64,000 nucleotides of DNA, taken from positions 496,001 through 560,000 of the forward strand of contig JAJYIQ010000001.1 in the NCBI GenBank assembly GCA_021789995.1, read 5' to 3'. This DNA is from a bacterium. Lineage in GTDB: Bacteria; Patescibacteriota; Microgenomatia; UBA1406; GWC2-37-13. A program made the position numbers and the translations under genes. Under the pieces are notes generated by a model. That model was given only the letters and a program-made list of their open reading frames with translations, searched no databases and was not told where the DNA came from. This document shows, piece after piece, positions 50,247 through 59,359 of this stretch (position 1 is the stretch's first letter; each line of letters begins with the position of its first letter).

Positions 50247-50927
50247 TTAACTTTTAACTAGTTTTTTGAACAGCTTCTCAACACTTCCCCGGCCTTTTGG
50301 TTTTATCCCGTTATAAACGATTTTCCCCTTATTGATAATAATCAATCTGGTAGCAATATCCTCCACTTCCGATAAAATATGGGTGGAAAAAATGATCGTT
50401 TTTCTCCGCGCCAGTTTTTTGATGAGGTCGCGGATTTTTTCCTGCTCCAACGGATCCAGGCCGCTTGTTGGCTCGTCAAGAATTAATATTGCCGGATCGC
50501 CGATCAGAGCGGCCGCCAGACCGACCCGTTGTCTAAAACCGCGGGACAGTTCTTCGATTTTTGTCGGCAAAACATCCTCCAGTCCGACTTCCGTAATCAA
50601 ATCAGAAAAATCGCCAACCGATTTAACGCTGGCAATAAATTGCAGATACTCAATCACCCGCAGATCGTCATAAAGGGGGTTGTTCTCCGGCAGGTAACCG
50701 ATATTTTTGAGGATTTTTATCCGGTCGCCTTCCGGATGAAGATTGTTAACGACGATTTTGCCGGTGGTCGGCAGGATGTAACCTAAAACAAGCCTCATTG
50801 TCGTCGTCTTACCGGCGCCATTTGGCCCCAAAAAACCGACAATATCCCCTTCTTTTGCCGTAAAAGAAATGTTGTTAATCGCCGTTTTTTGGCGGAATTT
50901 TTTGGTGACGGAATTGACCAAAATCAT
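50247..50927 (-). CDS. ABC transporter ATPase, GldA-like
   Basis: A 226-residue ATPase with Walker A GPNGAGKTT, signature LSRGFRQRVG, Walker B ILILDEPTSGLD and the H-loop His in FSTHILSEVED. These match the ABC-2 exporters of the DrrA/GldA/NatA type. Downstream are GldF- and GldG-like genes in the same operon. Short near-repeats of ACTTTTAA lie at the junction with the permease gene. Confidence 0.92.
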   Translation of the reverse strand: MILVNSVTKKFRQKTAINNISFTAKEGDIVGFLGPNGAGKTTTMRLVLGYILPTTGKIVVNNLHPEGDRIKILKNIGYLPENNPLYDDLRVIEYLQFIASVKSVGDFSDLITEVGLEDVLPTKIEELSRGFRQRVGLAAALIGDPAILILDEPTSGLDPLEQEKIRDLIKKLARRKTIIFSTHILSEVEDIATRLIIINKGKIVYNGIKPKGRGSVEKLFKKLVKS

Positions 50928-50960
50928 AAGCTAATGGTATAACAAAATTAATTTCGTTTA

Positions 50961-52520
50961 TCAATAGAAAAAAGACAGCGGCTGGCCATTGATTGCCGAT
51001 ACCGGAGTTTTATCGGTACCGGTTGTCAGGTTGCGGATTTTGATCGCGCCATTTTGGGAAAAGGCGTAATTTTCGCCATCAAAATCGATAACATAATCGG
51101 CCGCTCCCCATTGATTGGTGATGACGGTACCGTTTCGCAACCAGACGATTTTACTGACCGGATTTGTACTGTCAAACGCTTTGTAAAAACTGTTGCTGCC
51201 TTTATCCACGTCGTACTGGTAAACCGCCTGATCTTTGGTGTATAAAATCTTCATGCCGTCGGGAGAAACCGCATACACCGAACCGGCCGGAATACTTAAG
51301 ACATTATTTTCCGTTCCCAAATAATTTTCATTGAAATAATCCTGCACCAGTGCCGTGGAGCGATCGGCCGTCTGGACAACCGCCGCATAAATGAATTTAC
51401 TGTCGCCGCTCCAGACAAGCGGCCCGCTCACTTCGGTAGAATTGGTATAACTGCGGCTGATATGCGCCGACAGCTGGTAATCGCTTCTGGTATTTAATAC
51501 ATATACATTGATACCGCCGTCGGCATGGGCGAGATATGAGCCGTCAGGCGAGAAAGAAAAATTTTCCTGGTATTTGGTTGTCTGATTAAGGCCGGTTTGC
51601 TGACAGGAATCTTTAACCAAATCGTATAACATTATCTGCCCGTGATCACCTTCCGGCGCCGGAGAAATAAAAGCTAAAAGTTTCCCGTCCGGCGTCCGAG
51701 CAAATAAACGGCTCGATACTACCGATGGTATCACTGCCTGGCCGCCGCAAACCAATCGATGAACAAGAGGATTACCGCCGTCGAGATCGGCGGTTTTAAA
51801 AACGCCGTTGTCAACATAAAAGATCCGCTTGGCCCAGTCCAATTTTTCCCGGTTAATACCATCAATAACCGGTGATAATTGTCGGTTTAGATTGTCAAAT
51901 GTTATTGAATAAAGTATCTTGTCTTGATCATCGAATAAAACTATCCCATCGTTATTTTCCCCGATTCTGGCATACTTTTTTTCCAAATCGGGTAAGGGAA
52001 TCGTCACCTTATTTTTAGCCAAATCCGTAAATGTTCCGGTCGCGGAATCGAAATTGTTCGGATAATTCTGAAACAGCTGGGGAATAAAATAATAAACCAA
52101 ATTGTTACCGGCAAGGTACGACAAACCGTCGTTTTTATCGATATAATAATCGGTAAAAACAGGCGCGTCCAGAATGGCATCGGCATTGTTGACCAAAGAA
52201 TAAATATATTTATCCATATAAACGGTGTATTTGCCGTCGGCAGACACTTTATAGCTGACGGGAGTATCGCATTTTTCCATTTTTCGCGGATAAAGTTTTC
52301 TCGTTGAAGTGGTAACAACAATTTGACAATCAAGGCTGTAGCCGACTTTTTGGATAATTTCTGTCGTAACCGTCGGCGTCGGTAATATCCGCACCGCATT
52401 GAAACTGACCGGGGTTTGGTTATTATTCGTTGACGGTTGGTGGGTTTTAACAACAAGAAATCCTAAAATTCCAATAAGAATTGATACAATCGCAGTAACG
52501 GAAATCAGAAGCTTATTCAT
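50961..52520 (-). CDS. Membrane-anchored beta-propeller protein
   Basis: About 519 residues with one N-terminal helix (LLISVTAIVSILIGILGFLVV) and a large extracellular part of WD40/TolB-like repeats (LLAFISPAPEGDHGQIMLYD, FSFSPDGSYLAHADGGINVY, YAVSPDGMKILYTKDQAVY). These Ser-Pro-Asp-Gly turns are typical of TolB-type propellers. MNKLLIS at 52520 is chosen because TATATT ends 7 nt before it. Partner and function are unknown. Confidence 0.7.
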   Translation of the reverse strand: MNKLLISVTAIVSILIGILGFLVVKTHQPSTNNNQTPVSFNAVRILPTPTVTTEIIQKVGYSLDCQIVVTTSTRKLYPRKMEKCDTPVSYKVSADGKYTVYMDKYIYSLVNNADAILDAPVFTDYYIDKNDGLSYLAGNNLVYYFIPQLFQNYPNNFDSATGTFTDLAKNKVTIPLPDLEKKYARIGENNDGIVLFDDQDKILYSITFDNLNRQLSPVIDGINREKLDWAKRIFYVDNGVFKTADLDGGNPLVHRLVCGGQAVIPSVVSSRLFARTPDGKLLAFISPAPEGDHGQIMLYDLVKDSCQQTGLNQTTKYQENFSFSPDGSYLAHADGGINVYVLNTRSDYQLSAHISRSYTNSTEVSGPLVWSGDSKFIYAAVVQTADRSTALVQDYFNENYLGTENNVLSIPAGSVYAVSPDGMKILYTKDQAVYQYDVDKGSNSFYKAFDSTNPVSKIVWLRNGTVITNQWGAADYVIDFDGENYAFSQNGAIKIRNLTTGTDKTPVSAINGQPLSFFY

Positions 52521-52525
52521 TAATT

Positions 52526-53293
52526 TCAATATACCATAAGCAGATCCGGTCTTTTTTGGCGAGTTTCTTCGTAAGCTTTTTTGATCTGCCACGCGCCGAT
52601 TTTTTTCGGGTCGCCGCTTAGAAGCACTGTCGGCACTTTTTCTCCTTTAAATTCCTCCGGCCGGGTATATTGGGGATATTCGAGCAGCATCACTTCCATA
52701 ATACCTTTCGCCTGTAGTTTTCTTAGAGTCTTATCCTCACCAACCGTTTTGATCAGTCGGTCAATCGACACCCGGAAAAAACTTTCCTGTTGGGTGGCGG
52801 ATTCCTTTTTTAAAACATCGGGAATGAGCCGGACGACGGCATCGGTTATGGCCGCGGCAGCAATTTCTCCGCCGGTCGTCACAAAATCACCCATTGATAC
52901 TTCTTCGTCAACCATGCGGACAGCTCTTTCATCCACACCCTCATAATGTCCGGCGAGAATAACTAAATGGCTGAGTTTCGAATATTCGATCGCTTTCTGT
53001 TGATTGAAAACCTTACCTTTTGGCGACGTTAATATGATTTTTTTGTGTTCTTTATCATACTGGAGCGAGGCGATAGCATCTAATGCTTTACTAACAACAT
53101 CAACTCTCATTATCATTCCCGCCCCCCCGCCATACGGCCGGTCATCAACCGACCCGTACTTATCAATCGCAAAATCGCGCAGATTGACAATTTCCAGTTC
53201 CACCAACTTCTTATCAAGCGCCCGCTTAATAATGCTTTCATTGACAAACCCTTCGATCATTTTGGGAAATAACGTGATTACGGTGATTTTCAT
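52526..53293 (-). CDS. trmD: tRNA (guanine-N1)-methyltransferase
   Basis: About 255 residues of the SPOUT-class enzyme that makes m1G37 in tRNA. Landmarks are ITLFPKMIEGFVNESI, DRPYGGGAGMIMR, ILAGHYEGVDERAV, EEVSMGDFVTTGGE and EYPQYTRPEEFKG. The second Met (53293) gives the conserved MKITVITLFP start and has TACAAT 6 nt upstream, whereas the first Met abuts the box. It is divergent from yidD. Confidence 0.95.
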   Translation of the reverse strand: MKITVITLFPKMIEGFVNESIIKRALDKKLVELEIVNLRDFAIDKYGSVDDRPYGGGAGMIMRVDVVSKALDAIASLQYDKEHKKIILTSPKGKVFNQQKAIEYSKLSHLVILAGHYEGVDERAVRMVDEEVSMGDFVTTGGEIAAAAITDAVVRLIPDVLKKESATQQESFFRVSIDRLIKTVGEDKTLRKLQAKGIMEVMLLEYPQYTRPEEFKGEKVPTVLLSGDPKKIGAWQIKKAYEETRQKRPDLLMVY

Positions 53294-53318
53294 ATTCATA
53301 TTGTATAAAATTTAGCTT

Positions 53319-53555
53319 ATGAAAAAAGTGATTTTGACATTTATCCGGTTTTACCAGAAAACATCTTTTTTCCATAATTATTTTTTTCGGCAATTTTTCC
53401 TGTCCGACCGCGTCTGCCGGTTTACCCCGACTTGCTCGCAATATACTTATCAGGCAGTCGACAAATACGGAACGGCCAAGGGCTTATGGCTGGGACTGAA
53501 ACGGATCCTCCGTTGCCATCCGTGGAACAAAGGCGGTTATGATCCTTTGCACTAA
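53319..53555 (+). CDS. yidD: Membrane protein insertion efficiency factor YidD
   Basis: A 78-residue protein with the YidD core [40 protein letters not shown] and [20 protein letters not shown]. The three Cys and the PTCSxY and HPWxxGGxDP motifs are present. The family aids YidC-dependent insertion. TAAAAT (53306-53311) ends 7 nt before the ATG. The 53-bp gap to clpB holds a heat-shock-type operator. Confidence 0.93.
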   Translation: MKKVILTFIRFYQKTSFFHNYFFRQFFLSDRVCRFTPTCSQYTYQAVDKYGTAKGLWLGLKRILRCHPWNKGGYDPLH

Positions 53556-53562
53556 AATTGAT

Positions 53563-53589
53563 TTAGCACTCTCTTGACAGATCTGCTAA
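53563..53589. promoter_or_regulatory. CIRCE-like operator over the clpB promoter
   Basis: TTAGCACTC (53563-53571), a 9-bp spacer and ATCTGCTAA (53581-53589). The left arm equals the CIRCE consensus, the spacer length is exact and the right arm keeps 6 of 9 bases of GAGTGCTAA. The -35 TTGACA (53574-53579) lies in the spacer and TAAAAT (53596-53601) follows 16 bp later, so a bound HrcA would block RNA polymerase. An hrcA gene is not in the window. Confidence 0.7.
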
Positions 53590-53608
53590 ATATGTTAAAA
53601 TGATATTT

Positions 53609-55750
53609 ATGGAAATCAGTTACCAACCGCCGACTGACCAGGGCAATCCGTTGGATAAATATACCATTAATCTGACCAAACAGGCAAAGTTAGACAAACT
53701 CGATCCGGTTATCGGCCGCGATGAGGAAATACGCCGCGTCATCCAGATTTTGTCGCGCCGGACGAAAAACAACCCCGTTCTTTTAGGCGATCCGGGAGTC
53801 GGTAAAACAGCGATTGTCGAAGGCCTCGCCCAGAGAATCAATAATAGCGATGTACCTGATACATTGAAAAATAAGGAACTGTTATCTCTTGATATTGCTT
53901 CCCTTCTAGCCGGAGCTGCCTTCCGCGGCGAATTCGAACAGCGGGTAAAAAAGCTTTTGGAAACGATCGAAAAAAGCGCCGGTAAATATATCATTTTTAT
54001 CGACGAACTGCATACGATTGTCGGCGCCGGCTCGGCCGAAGGGGCTGTCGATGCCAGCAATATGCTTAAACCGGCTCTCGCCCGCGGTATTCTTCACGCC
54101 ATCGGGGCAACAACGGTCAAGGAATACCGCCAGTATATCGAACGGGATGCCGCCCTCGAGCGTCGTTTCCAACCGGTCTATGTTGATGAGCCGAGTGCCG
54201 AAGATTCGATTGCCATACTGCGCGGAATCAAAGAGAAGTATGAACTCCATCACGGCATAAAAATTTCCGACGATGCCCTGATTGCCGCCGTTAACTTGTC
54301 CATCCGCTATATCACCGAGCGGTATCTGCCGGATAAAGCGATTGATCTGATCGATGAAGCGGCCGCCGCGGCCAAAATCGAAATCGATTCCATGCCTCTT
54401 TCCCTTGATCAAATCAAAAGGCGAGGCATTCAGCTTGATATCGAACTGGCCGCTTTAAAAAGGGAAAAAGGATTGGATGCCCGTAAAAAAACGCTTGAAG
54501 AAGAACGGAAAAAACTGAAAACTGATTTCGACAAACTGCAGGAAGAATGGCGGGAACAGAAGAAAATCATTTCCCAGTTGCAAAACTTACGTCGGGATCT
54601 GGACAAACTGCGGGCCGAACTGGACAAGGCTGAACGGGAAGTATTGCTCGATAAAGCGGCCGAACTGAAATACGGCCAGATTCCCGAAGCGGAAAAGAAA
54701 CTGAAAGAAATGGAAAAAAAATGGCAGAGTGTCCCCCGGGAACGCCGCCTATTAAAAGAAATAGTCACCGAGGAAGACATTGCCAAAATCGTCGCCCGCT
54801 GGACCGGCATTCCCGTCACCCGGCTTCTTACTTCCGAATCGGACCGGTTGACCAAATTGGAGCAGGAATTGAAATCCCGGGTCGTCGGCCAGGACCAGGC
54901 GTTAACGAAAATCGCCAATGCCGTCCGCCGCTCACGGGCCGGCCTGGCCGAAGAAAACCGACCGATTGGTTCGTTCTTTTTCCTGGGGCCAACCGGCGTC
55001 GGCAAAACCGAAACGGCCAAAGCTCTGGCCGACAACCTGTTTAACGATGAAAAACTGATGGTCCGCATCGATATGAGCGAATATCAGGAACCGCACACGG
55101 TCGCCCGGCTGATCGGCGCGCCGCCCGGCTATGTCGGTTATGAGGAAGGCGGCCAGCTGACGGAAGCCGTCCGGCGCAAGCCATATTCGGTCGTCCTTTT
55201 TGATGAGGTGGAAAAAGCCCATCCGCAGGTCTTTAATGTTTTCCTGCAAATTCTGGACGAGGGCCGGCTGACTGACGGCCGCGGCCGGACTGTTAATTTC
55301 CGCAATACGATTATTATCCTCACATCCAATTTGGGCAGTGATTTATTCCGCAGCGCGACTGATGGGGAAAAACGGGATGAAGAAATCATGGCGCTAATCA
55401 GGCAGCATTTCAAGCCGGAATTTATCAATCGCCTCGATTCGATCATTATCTACAATTCCCTGAATGAGAATATGATCGAAAAAATCATCGATCTGCAGAT
55501 GACGGAAGTGCAAAAACGGCTGGCGAAACAAAATCTCCAGTTTGAAATAACACCGCTTGTCAAACGGTTTCTGAAAGTCGTCGGGTTCGATGATATTTAT
55601 GGCGCCCGGCCGCTTAAGCGCGTCATCAACGAACTGATCATCGACGAAATCGCCCTTCAGCTGGTCGAACGCCGGATACAGCCGGGTGATAAAGTGGTAG
55701 CTGACTATAAAAAGAATAAAATTCAGATCATCGCCCAGAAACCGAACTAA
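53609..55750 (+). CDS. clpB: ClpB-type AAA+ disaggregase without the N-terminal domain
   Basis: About 713 residues with two AAA+ modules. The first Walker A is GDPGVGKT (60-67) with Walker B IIFIDELHT; the second is GPTGVGKTE with VVLFDEVEKAH. Between them is a long ClpB-type middle coiled coil (about 280-390) with AERE...LKYGQIPEAEKKL. No ClpP-binding loop is evident, so it should unfold aggregates rather than feed a protease. The usual 145-residue Clp_N domain is absent. The ATG at 53609 is chosen because TAAAAT ends 7 nt before it. Confidence 0.88.
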   Translation: MEISYQPPTDQGNPLDKYTINLTKQAKLDKLDPVIGRDEEIRRVIQILSRRTKNNPVLLGDPGVGKTAIVEGLAQRINNSDVPDTLKNKELLSLDIASLLAGAAFRGEFEQRVKKLLETIEKSAGKYIIFIDELHTIVGAGSAEGAVDASNMLKPALARGILHAIGATTVKEYRQYIERDAALERRFQPVYVDEPSAEDSIAILRGIKEKYELHHGIKISDDALIAAVNLSIRYITERYLPDKAIDLIDEAAAAAKIEIDSMPLSLDQIKRRGIQLDIELAALKREKGLDARKKTLEEERKKLKTDFDKLQEEWREQKKIISQLQNLRRDLDKLRAELDKAEREVLLDKAAELKYGQIPEAEKKLKEMEKKWQSVPRERRLLKEIVTEEDIAKIVARWTGIPVTRLLTSESDRLTKLEQELKSRVVGQDQALTKIANAVRRSRAGLAEENRPIGSFFFLGPTGVGKTETAKALADNLFNDEKLMVRIDMSEYQEPHTVARLIGAPPGYVGYEEGGQLTEAVRRKPYSVVLFDEVEKAHPQVFNVFLQILDEGRLTDGRGRTVNFRNTIIILTSNLGSDLFRSATDGEKRDEEIMALIRQHFKPEFINRLDSIIIYNSLNENMIEKIIDLQMTEVQKRLAKQNLQFEITPLVKRFLKVVGFDDIYGARPLKRVINELIIDEIALQLVERRIQPGDKVVADYKKNKIQIIAQKPN

Positions 55751-55835
55751 ATATTAAAGCGCAGTCACGCGGATTTTTGTCGCTGATCAAAAGACGCATG
55801 ACAAGCTTTGATAATTCTTCATATATAATTAATTT

Positions 55836-57203
55836 GTGAATAAATTACTCATTATTTTATTTCTGCTTTCCGTTTTTCTCATCAACTTCCTTCCGGTCAA
55901 AGACACCGATTTCGGCTGGCATTACCGCTGCGGTAAAGAGAATTGCACCCAAAACCATTTTTCCTATTTTCTCCCCAATTACCAGGCGGCCAACCCCAGT
56001 TTTCTATACGATAAAGCACTTGCTTTCACTTACGACCATTTCGGATTTATCGGCGTCAGTTTCACGGGCGCAGCTATAATGACGGCTGCCGCCTTGATTT
56101 TTTCCCAAATGGCCAATTTTCTTCTGTTTTACCCGGTGTTGTTTTTTTCCTGGTCGATTTTGAATCTCGGCCTGCGGTCGCAAATATTGACTTACTTATT
56201 CTTCCTGTTGTCAATTTATATTATCGAAAAATCACGGAAAAACCGGCGCTGGCTATGGCTTTTTCCGCCACTCCTTATTATTTGGGTAAATACCCATATC
56301 GGTTTTTTTGTCGGATTAATTCTTTTGTTGTTTTTTTTAATCGACGAGTCGATAAAATTTATCCGCGATCGCAAACAGAAATTAAGCAGTTTATATACTC
56401 CGTTAGCAGTCATCATCGTCTCACTTGCGGTAACGGCTTTTAATCCGTTCGGTATCAATGTCTACCGGACGATTATCGACCACGCCACATCGCCAATGAG
56501 CTCGATGATTGCTGAATGGACAAAACCATCCCTGTTGCAACAAATAATCATAATCGGCTTGACAATCGCTTTTTTAATTGTCATTGCCCGGAAAAAAATT
56601 TTGCCGGTGTTTGAAATTCTTATGCTTTTGTTTTTCGCTTTACTGGCTTTAATCGGTGTCAGAAACCTACCCTTCTTTTACTCCGCGTTCTTTATCGTTA
56701 TCGTCAATTATCTTCACTACGATCGTATAAGAGCTAATTCTGTTTTACTACCGCTTCTTATTGCCCTGTCTTTCTTTTTAATAATTATCAATGTTCCCGG
56801 AACGGTGGCATTTGACCAATCGTGGACTGCTTATTGTAATGATGGACTGTCCCATTATCCCTGCAACGCAGTCAAAAATTATCCATCCCTGTCCGGCAAT
56901 GTCTATGCCGCTTACGAATGGGGCGGTTTCCTTATCTGGCAAAAACCGCAGATTAAAGTCTTTGCCGACGGCCGGATGCCGGCGTGGAAAGATGAACAGG
57001 GCCGAAGCCCATACCAGGATTATCTGGATATCATCCAAACCCAGCCCGGATGGAATGGGAAATTACGAAAACTGAAAACCGATTATCTTTTGATCATGCC
57101 GGGAACATTCCTTGATTTGCTTTTGCAAAAAGAGAGTCGGAAATACAGCTGGCAGGAAAAGTATCGGGACGATGTTGCCGTGATTTACAAGAATATACTA
57201 TAA
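55836..57203 (+). CDS. Large polytopic membrane protein, glycosyltransferase-like
   Basis: A 455-residue protein with a GTG start and about ten hydrophobic helices. An acidic DTDFGWHYRCG follows the first helix, the position where GT-C glycosyltransferases carry a catalytic Asp motif, and a soluble C-terminal part (about 340-455) has GNVYAAYEWGGFLIWQKPQI. This combination resembles CPR-type GT39/GT83-like proteins. TATAAT ends 6 nt before the GTG. Confidence 0.6.
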   Translation: MNKLLIILFLLSVFLINFLPVKDTDFGWHYRCGKENCTQNHFSYFLPNYQAANPSFLYDKALAFTYDHFGFIGVSFTGAAIMTAAALIFSQMANFLLFYPVLFFSWSILNLGLRSQILTYLFFLLSIYIIEKSRKNRRWLWLFPPLLIIWVNTHIGFFVGLILLLFFLIDESIKFIRDRKQKLSSLYTPLAVIIVSLAVTAFNPFGINVYRTIIDHATSPMSSMIAEWTKPSLLQQIIIIGLTIAFLIVIARKKILPVFEILMLLFFALLALIGVRNLPFFYSAFFIVIVNYLHYDRIRANSVLLPLLIALSFFLIIINVPGTVAFDQSWTAYCNDGLSHYPCNAVKNYPSLSGNVYAAYEWGGFLIWQKPQIKVFADGRMPAWKDEQGRSPYQDYLDIIQTQPGWNGKLRKLKTDYLLIMPGTFLDLLLQKESRKYSWQEKYRDDVAVIYKNIL

Positions 57204-57211
57204 TTCGTATC

Positions 57212-57694
57212 ATGAAATTAACCAGTATTGCTATTATAAAACCGGCGGAAATAAATTTTATTTTGGCCCAGTCACATTTTATCAAGACGGTTGAAGACGT
57301 CCACGAAACTTTAGTCGAAGCTGTCCCGGACATCCAGTTTGGTCTCGCTTTTTGTGAAGCCTCCGGACCGCGAAAAATCCGGACTTCGGGCACGAATAAG
57401 GAAATGATCAGGCTGGCGGCCAACAATGCCAAAGCGGTCGGTTGCGGCCATTCTTTGTTTATTTTTCTCAAAAATGCTTTTCCGATCAACGTCCTAAACC
57501 GGATCAAAAATATTTCCGAAATCGTGACGCTTTTTTGCGCCACTGCCAACCCGACGGAAGTGATCGTCGCCGAGACAAAACAGGGACGGGGCATCCTGGG
57601 CATCATCGACGGCGGCCCGCCGACAACCGTCGAAAAGGAAAGCGAAAAAAGTGACAGAAAAAATCTTCTAAGAAAATTTGGCTATAAACTCTGA
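57212..57694 (+). CDS. Adenosine-specific kinase family protein (PF04008-like)
   Basis: A 160-residue protein matching the small adenosine-specific kinase family found mainly in archaea and thermophiles: KPAEINFILAQSHFIKTVED, FGLAFCEASGPRKIRTSGTN, LAANNAKAVGCGHSLFIFLK, CATANPTEVIVAETKQGRGI and LGIIDGGPP. The family name rests on limited biochemistry. TATAAT spans the stop codon of the previous gene and ends 7 nt before the ATG. Confidence 0.85.
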   Translation: MKLTSIAIIKPAEINFILAQSHFIKTVEDVHETLVEAVPDIQFGLAFCEASGPRKIRTSGTNKEMIRLAANNAKAVGCGHSLFIFLKNAFPINVLNRIKNISEIVTLFCATANPTEVIVAETKQGRGILGIIDGGPPTTVEKESEKSDRKNLLRKFGYKL

Positions 57695-58035
57695 CCGATT
57701 TTTTGAGCAATTTCTGATAAATCTCCCTTTATAATCCCTCCCTGCGGCAGAATATGAATATGGGCATGAGGCACATGAACTCCGTAAGTAACATAACGGA
57801 TAAACTCCGGATGGCATGCTTTTTGAATTGCTTTTGTTACCTTCAATGCCGCCTCCCAGTATCGGCCGAAATCCGGCACTTCATACACCCAGTGGTAGTG
57901 TTTTTTGGGAATGACTAATGTGTGACCGGGTACCTGCGGATTAGTGTCCAAAAACCCCAAAAAATCTTTATCCTCATACACCCGGAAATCCGGCGCTTTC
58001 CCCCGGACGATTTGGCAGAAAATGCAGTTTTCCAT
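57682..58035 (-). CDS. HIT-family nucleotide hydrolase
   Basis: A 117-residue histidine-triad protein. It begins CIFCQIVRGKAPDFRVYED and has the HIT motif HAHIHILPQGG (H-x-H-x-H). The family hydrolyses adenosine 5'-monophosphoramidates and dinucleoside polyphosphates. It converges with the adenosine-specific kinase gene and overlaps it by 13 bp. Confidence 0.92.
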   Translation of the reverse strand: MENCIFCQIVRGKAPDFRVYEDKDFLGFLDTNPQVPGHTLVIPKKHYHWVYEVPDFGRYWEAALKVTKAIQKACHPEFIRYVTYGVHVPHAHIHILPQGGIIKGDLSEIAQKIGQSL

Positions 58036-58108
58036 ATATATCTTATTATTGTATTATTATATTACACTTGACCTGACGTTAATTATTGGTTAAAGTGTAT
58101 GATAGTGT

Positions 58109-59359
58109 ATGAAAGATCGTTCTGACGAAATTGATTCTCTTATTTATGCCGCCGTTTTCTCCGCCGATGAAAAAGAAAAAAAAGCTCACCGGGAAAAAAT
58201 CTGGGAATTAGCAGAAAAAAACGGTGTTTATCCCTATTCAATTCACAATCTATACATGGCTTTCGGCAGAATAGAAGTCAGCGGTTTTACCGTCCCGGCC
58301 ATCAATATCCGCACGCTCACCTACGATACAGCCCGGATCATCTTCCGGCTGGCATTGGAGAAAAAAGCCGCCGCTATGATTTTTGAAATTGCCCGCTCGG
58401 AAATCGGGTACACCAAACAACGACCGGAGGAGTATGCGACTGTTGTCGCCGCCGCGGCCATCAGAGAAGGATATCGGGGGCCGGTTTTCATCCAGGGAGA
58501 CCATTACCAATTTAAGGCGTCATTATATAAGACCGATCCGTCGGCGGAAATAGAAAATATTAAAAACCTGGTTAAAGAATCAATTAGCGGTCGGTTTTAC
58601 AATATCGATATCGATGCCTCGACCCTGGTCGATTTAAATAAATCGGCGCTCGCCGACCAGCAAAAAGATAACTATGAAATGACGGCTGTTATCACCAAAC
58701 ATATCCGCGAACTGGAGCCGAAAGGAATCACCATTTCCGTTGGTGGGGAAATCGGCCACATCGGCGGTAAAAACAGCACGCCGGAGGATTTTATCGCTTT
58801 TATGGACGGTTACCGGAAAAATATGGACAATCAAGCGGGTATCAGTAAAGTCAGTGTTCAGACCGGCACCAGCCACGGCGGTATTCCCCTGTCCGACGGC
58901 ACGATCGCCAAAATCAAACTGGATTTTACTGTGCTGGAAAAAATCGGCCAGGTCGCCCGTGATAAATACCAAATAGGCGGAGCGGTACAACACGGTGCTT
59001 CCACCTTACCCAATGAACTTTTCGACCAGTTTCCCCGGGTTGGTACGCTGGAAATCCATCTCGCCACCGGTTTCCAAAACATTGTATATGAAAACATGCC
59101 GGCGGCGTTGAGGAATGAAATATATGAATGGATCAAATCCAATTGCCGGGACGAATGGAAGGAAGGCCTGTCCGAAGAACAGTTTATTTACAAGACGCGA
59201 AAAAAAGCGCTCGGACCTTTTAAGGAAAAATTGTGGAAAATGAGTGATGCCGAAAAACAGCCGATCCGGGAAAAGCTCCGCGAGCAATTGTCGTTTTTGA
59301 TGGATAAATTGAAAGTAAATAATACGGCGGATATTGTGAATAAATATTGCGGCCAATGA
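58109..59359 (+). CDS. fba: Class II fructose-bisphosphate aldolase
   Basis: A 416-residue zinc aldolase that interconverts fructose 1,6-bisphosphate with two triose phosphates. Landmarks are FIQGDHYQ with the first zinc His and catalytic Asp, GEIGHIGGKNSTPE with Glu and His, TGTSHGGIPLSDG, and the phosphate loop. It is longer than most class II enzymes (about 300-350), with an N-terminal helical addition. TATGAT ends 5 nt before the ATG. It overlaps fbp by ATGA. Confidence 0.88.
   Translation: MKDRSDEIDSLIYAAVFSADEKEKKAHREKIWELAEKNGVYPYSIHNLYMAFGRIEVSGFTVPAINIRTLTYDTARIIFRLALEKKAAAMIFEIARSEIGYTKQRPEEYATVVAAAAIREGYRGPVFIQGDHYQFKASLYKTDPSAEIENIKNLVKESISGRFYNIDIDASTLVDLNKSALADQQKDNYEMTAVITKHIRELEPKGITISVGGEIGHIGGKNSTPEDFIAFMDGYRKNMDNQAGISKVSVQTGTSHGGIPLSDGTIAKIKLDFTVLEKIGQVARDKYQIGGAVQHGASTLPNELFDQFPRVGTLEIHLATGFQNIVYENMPAALRNEIYEWIKSNCRDEWKEGLSEEQFIYKTRKKALGPFKEKLWKMSDAEKQPIREKLREQLSFLMDKLKVNNTADIVNKYCGQ

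Noticed and set aside
48089-50927. Gld-type genes as evidence of gliding motility
   Set aside because: GldA/F/G-like ABC sets occur widely in non-gliding bacteria, and no other gliding genes are present.
53609-55750. Assignment as ClpC or ClpA
   Set aside because: The long middle coiled coil with the LKYGQIPEAE block is ClpB-like and no ClpP-binding loop was seen.
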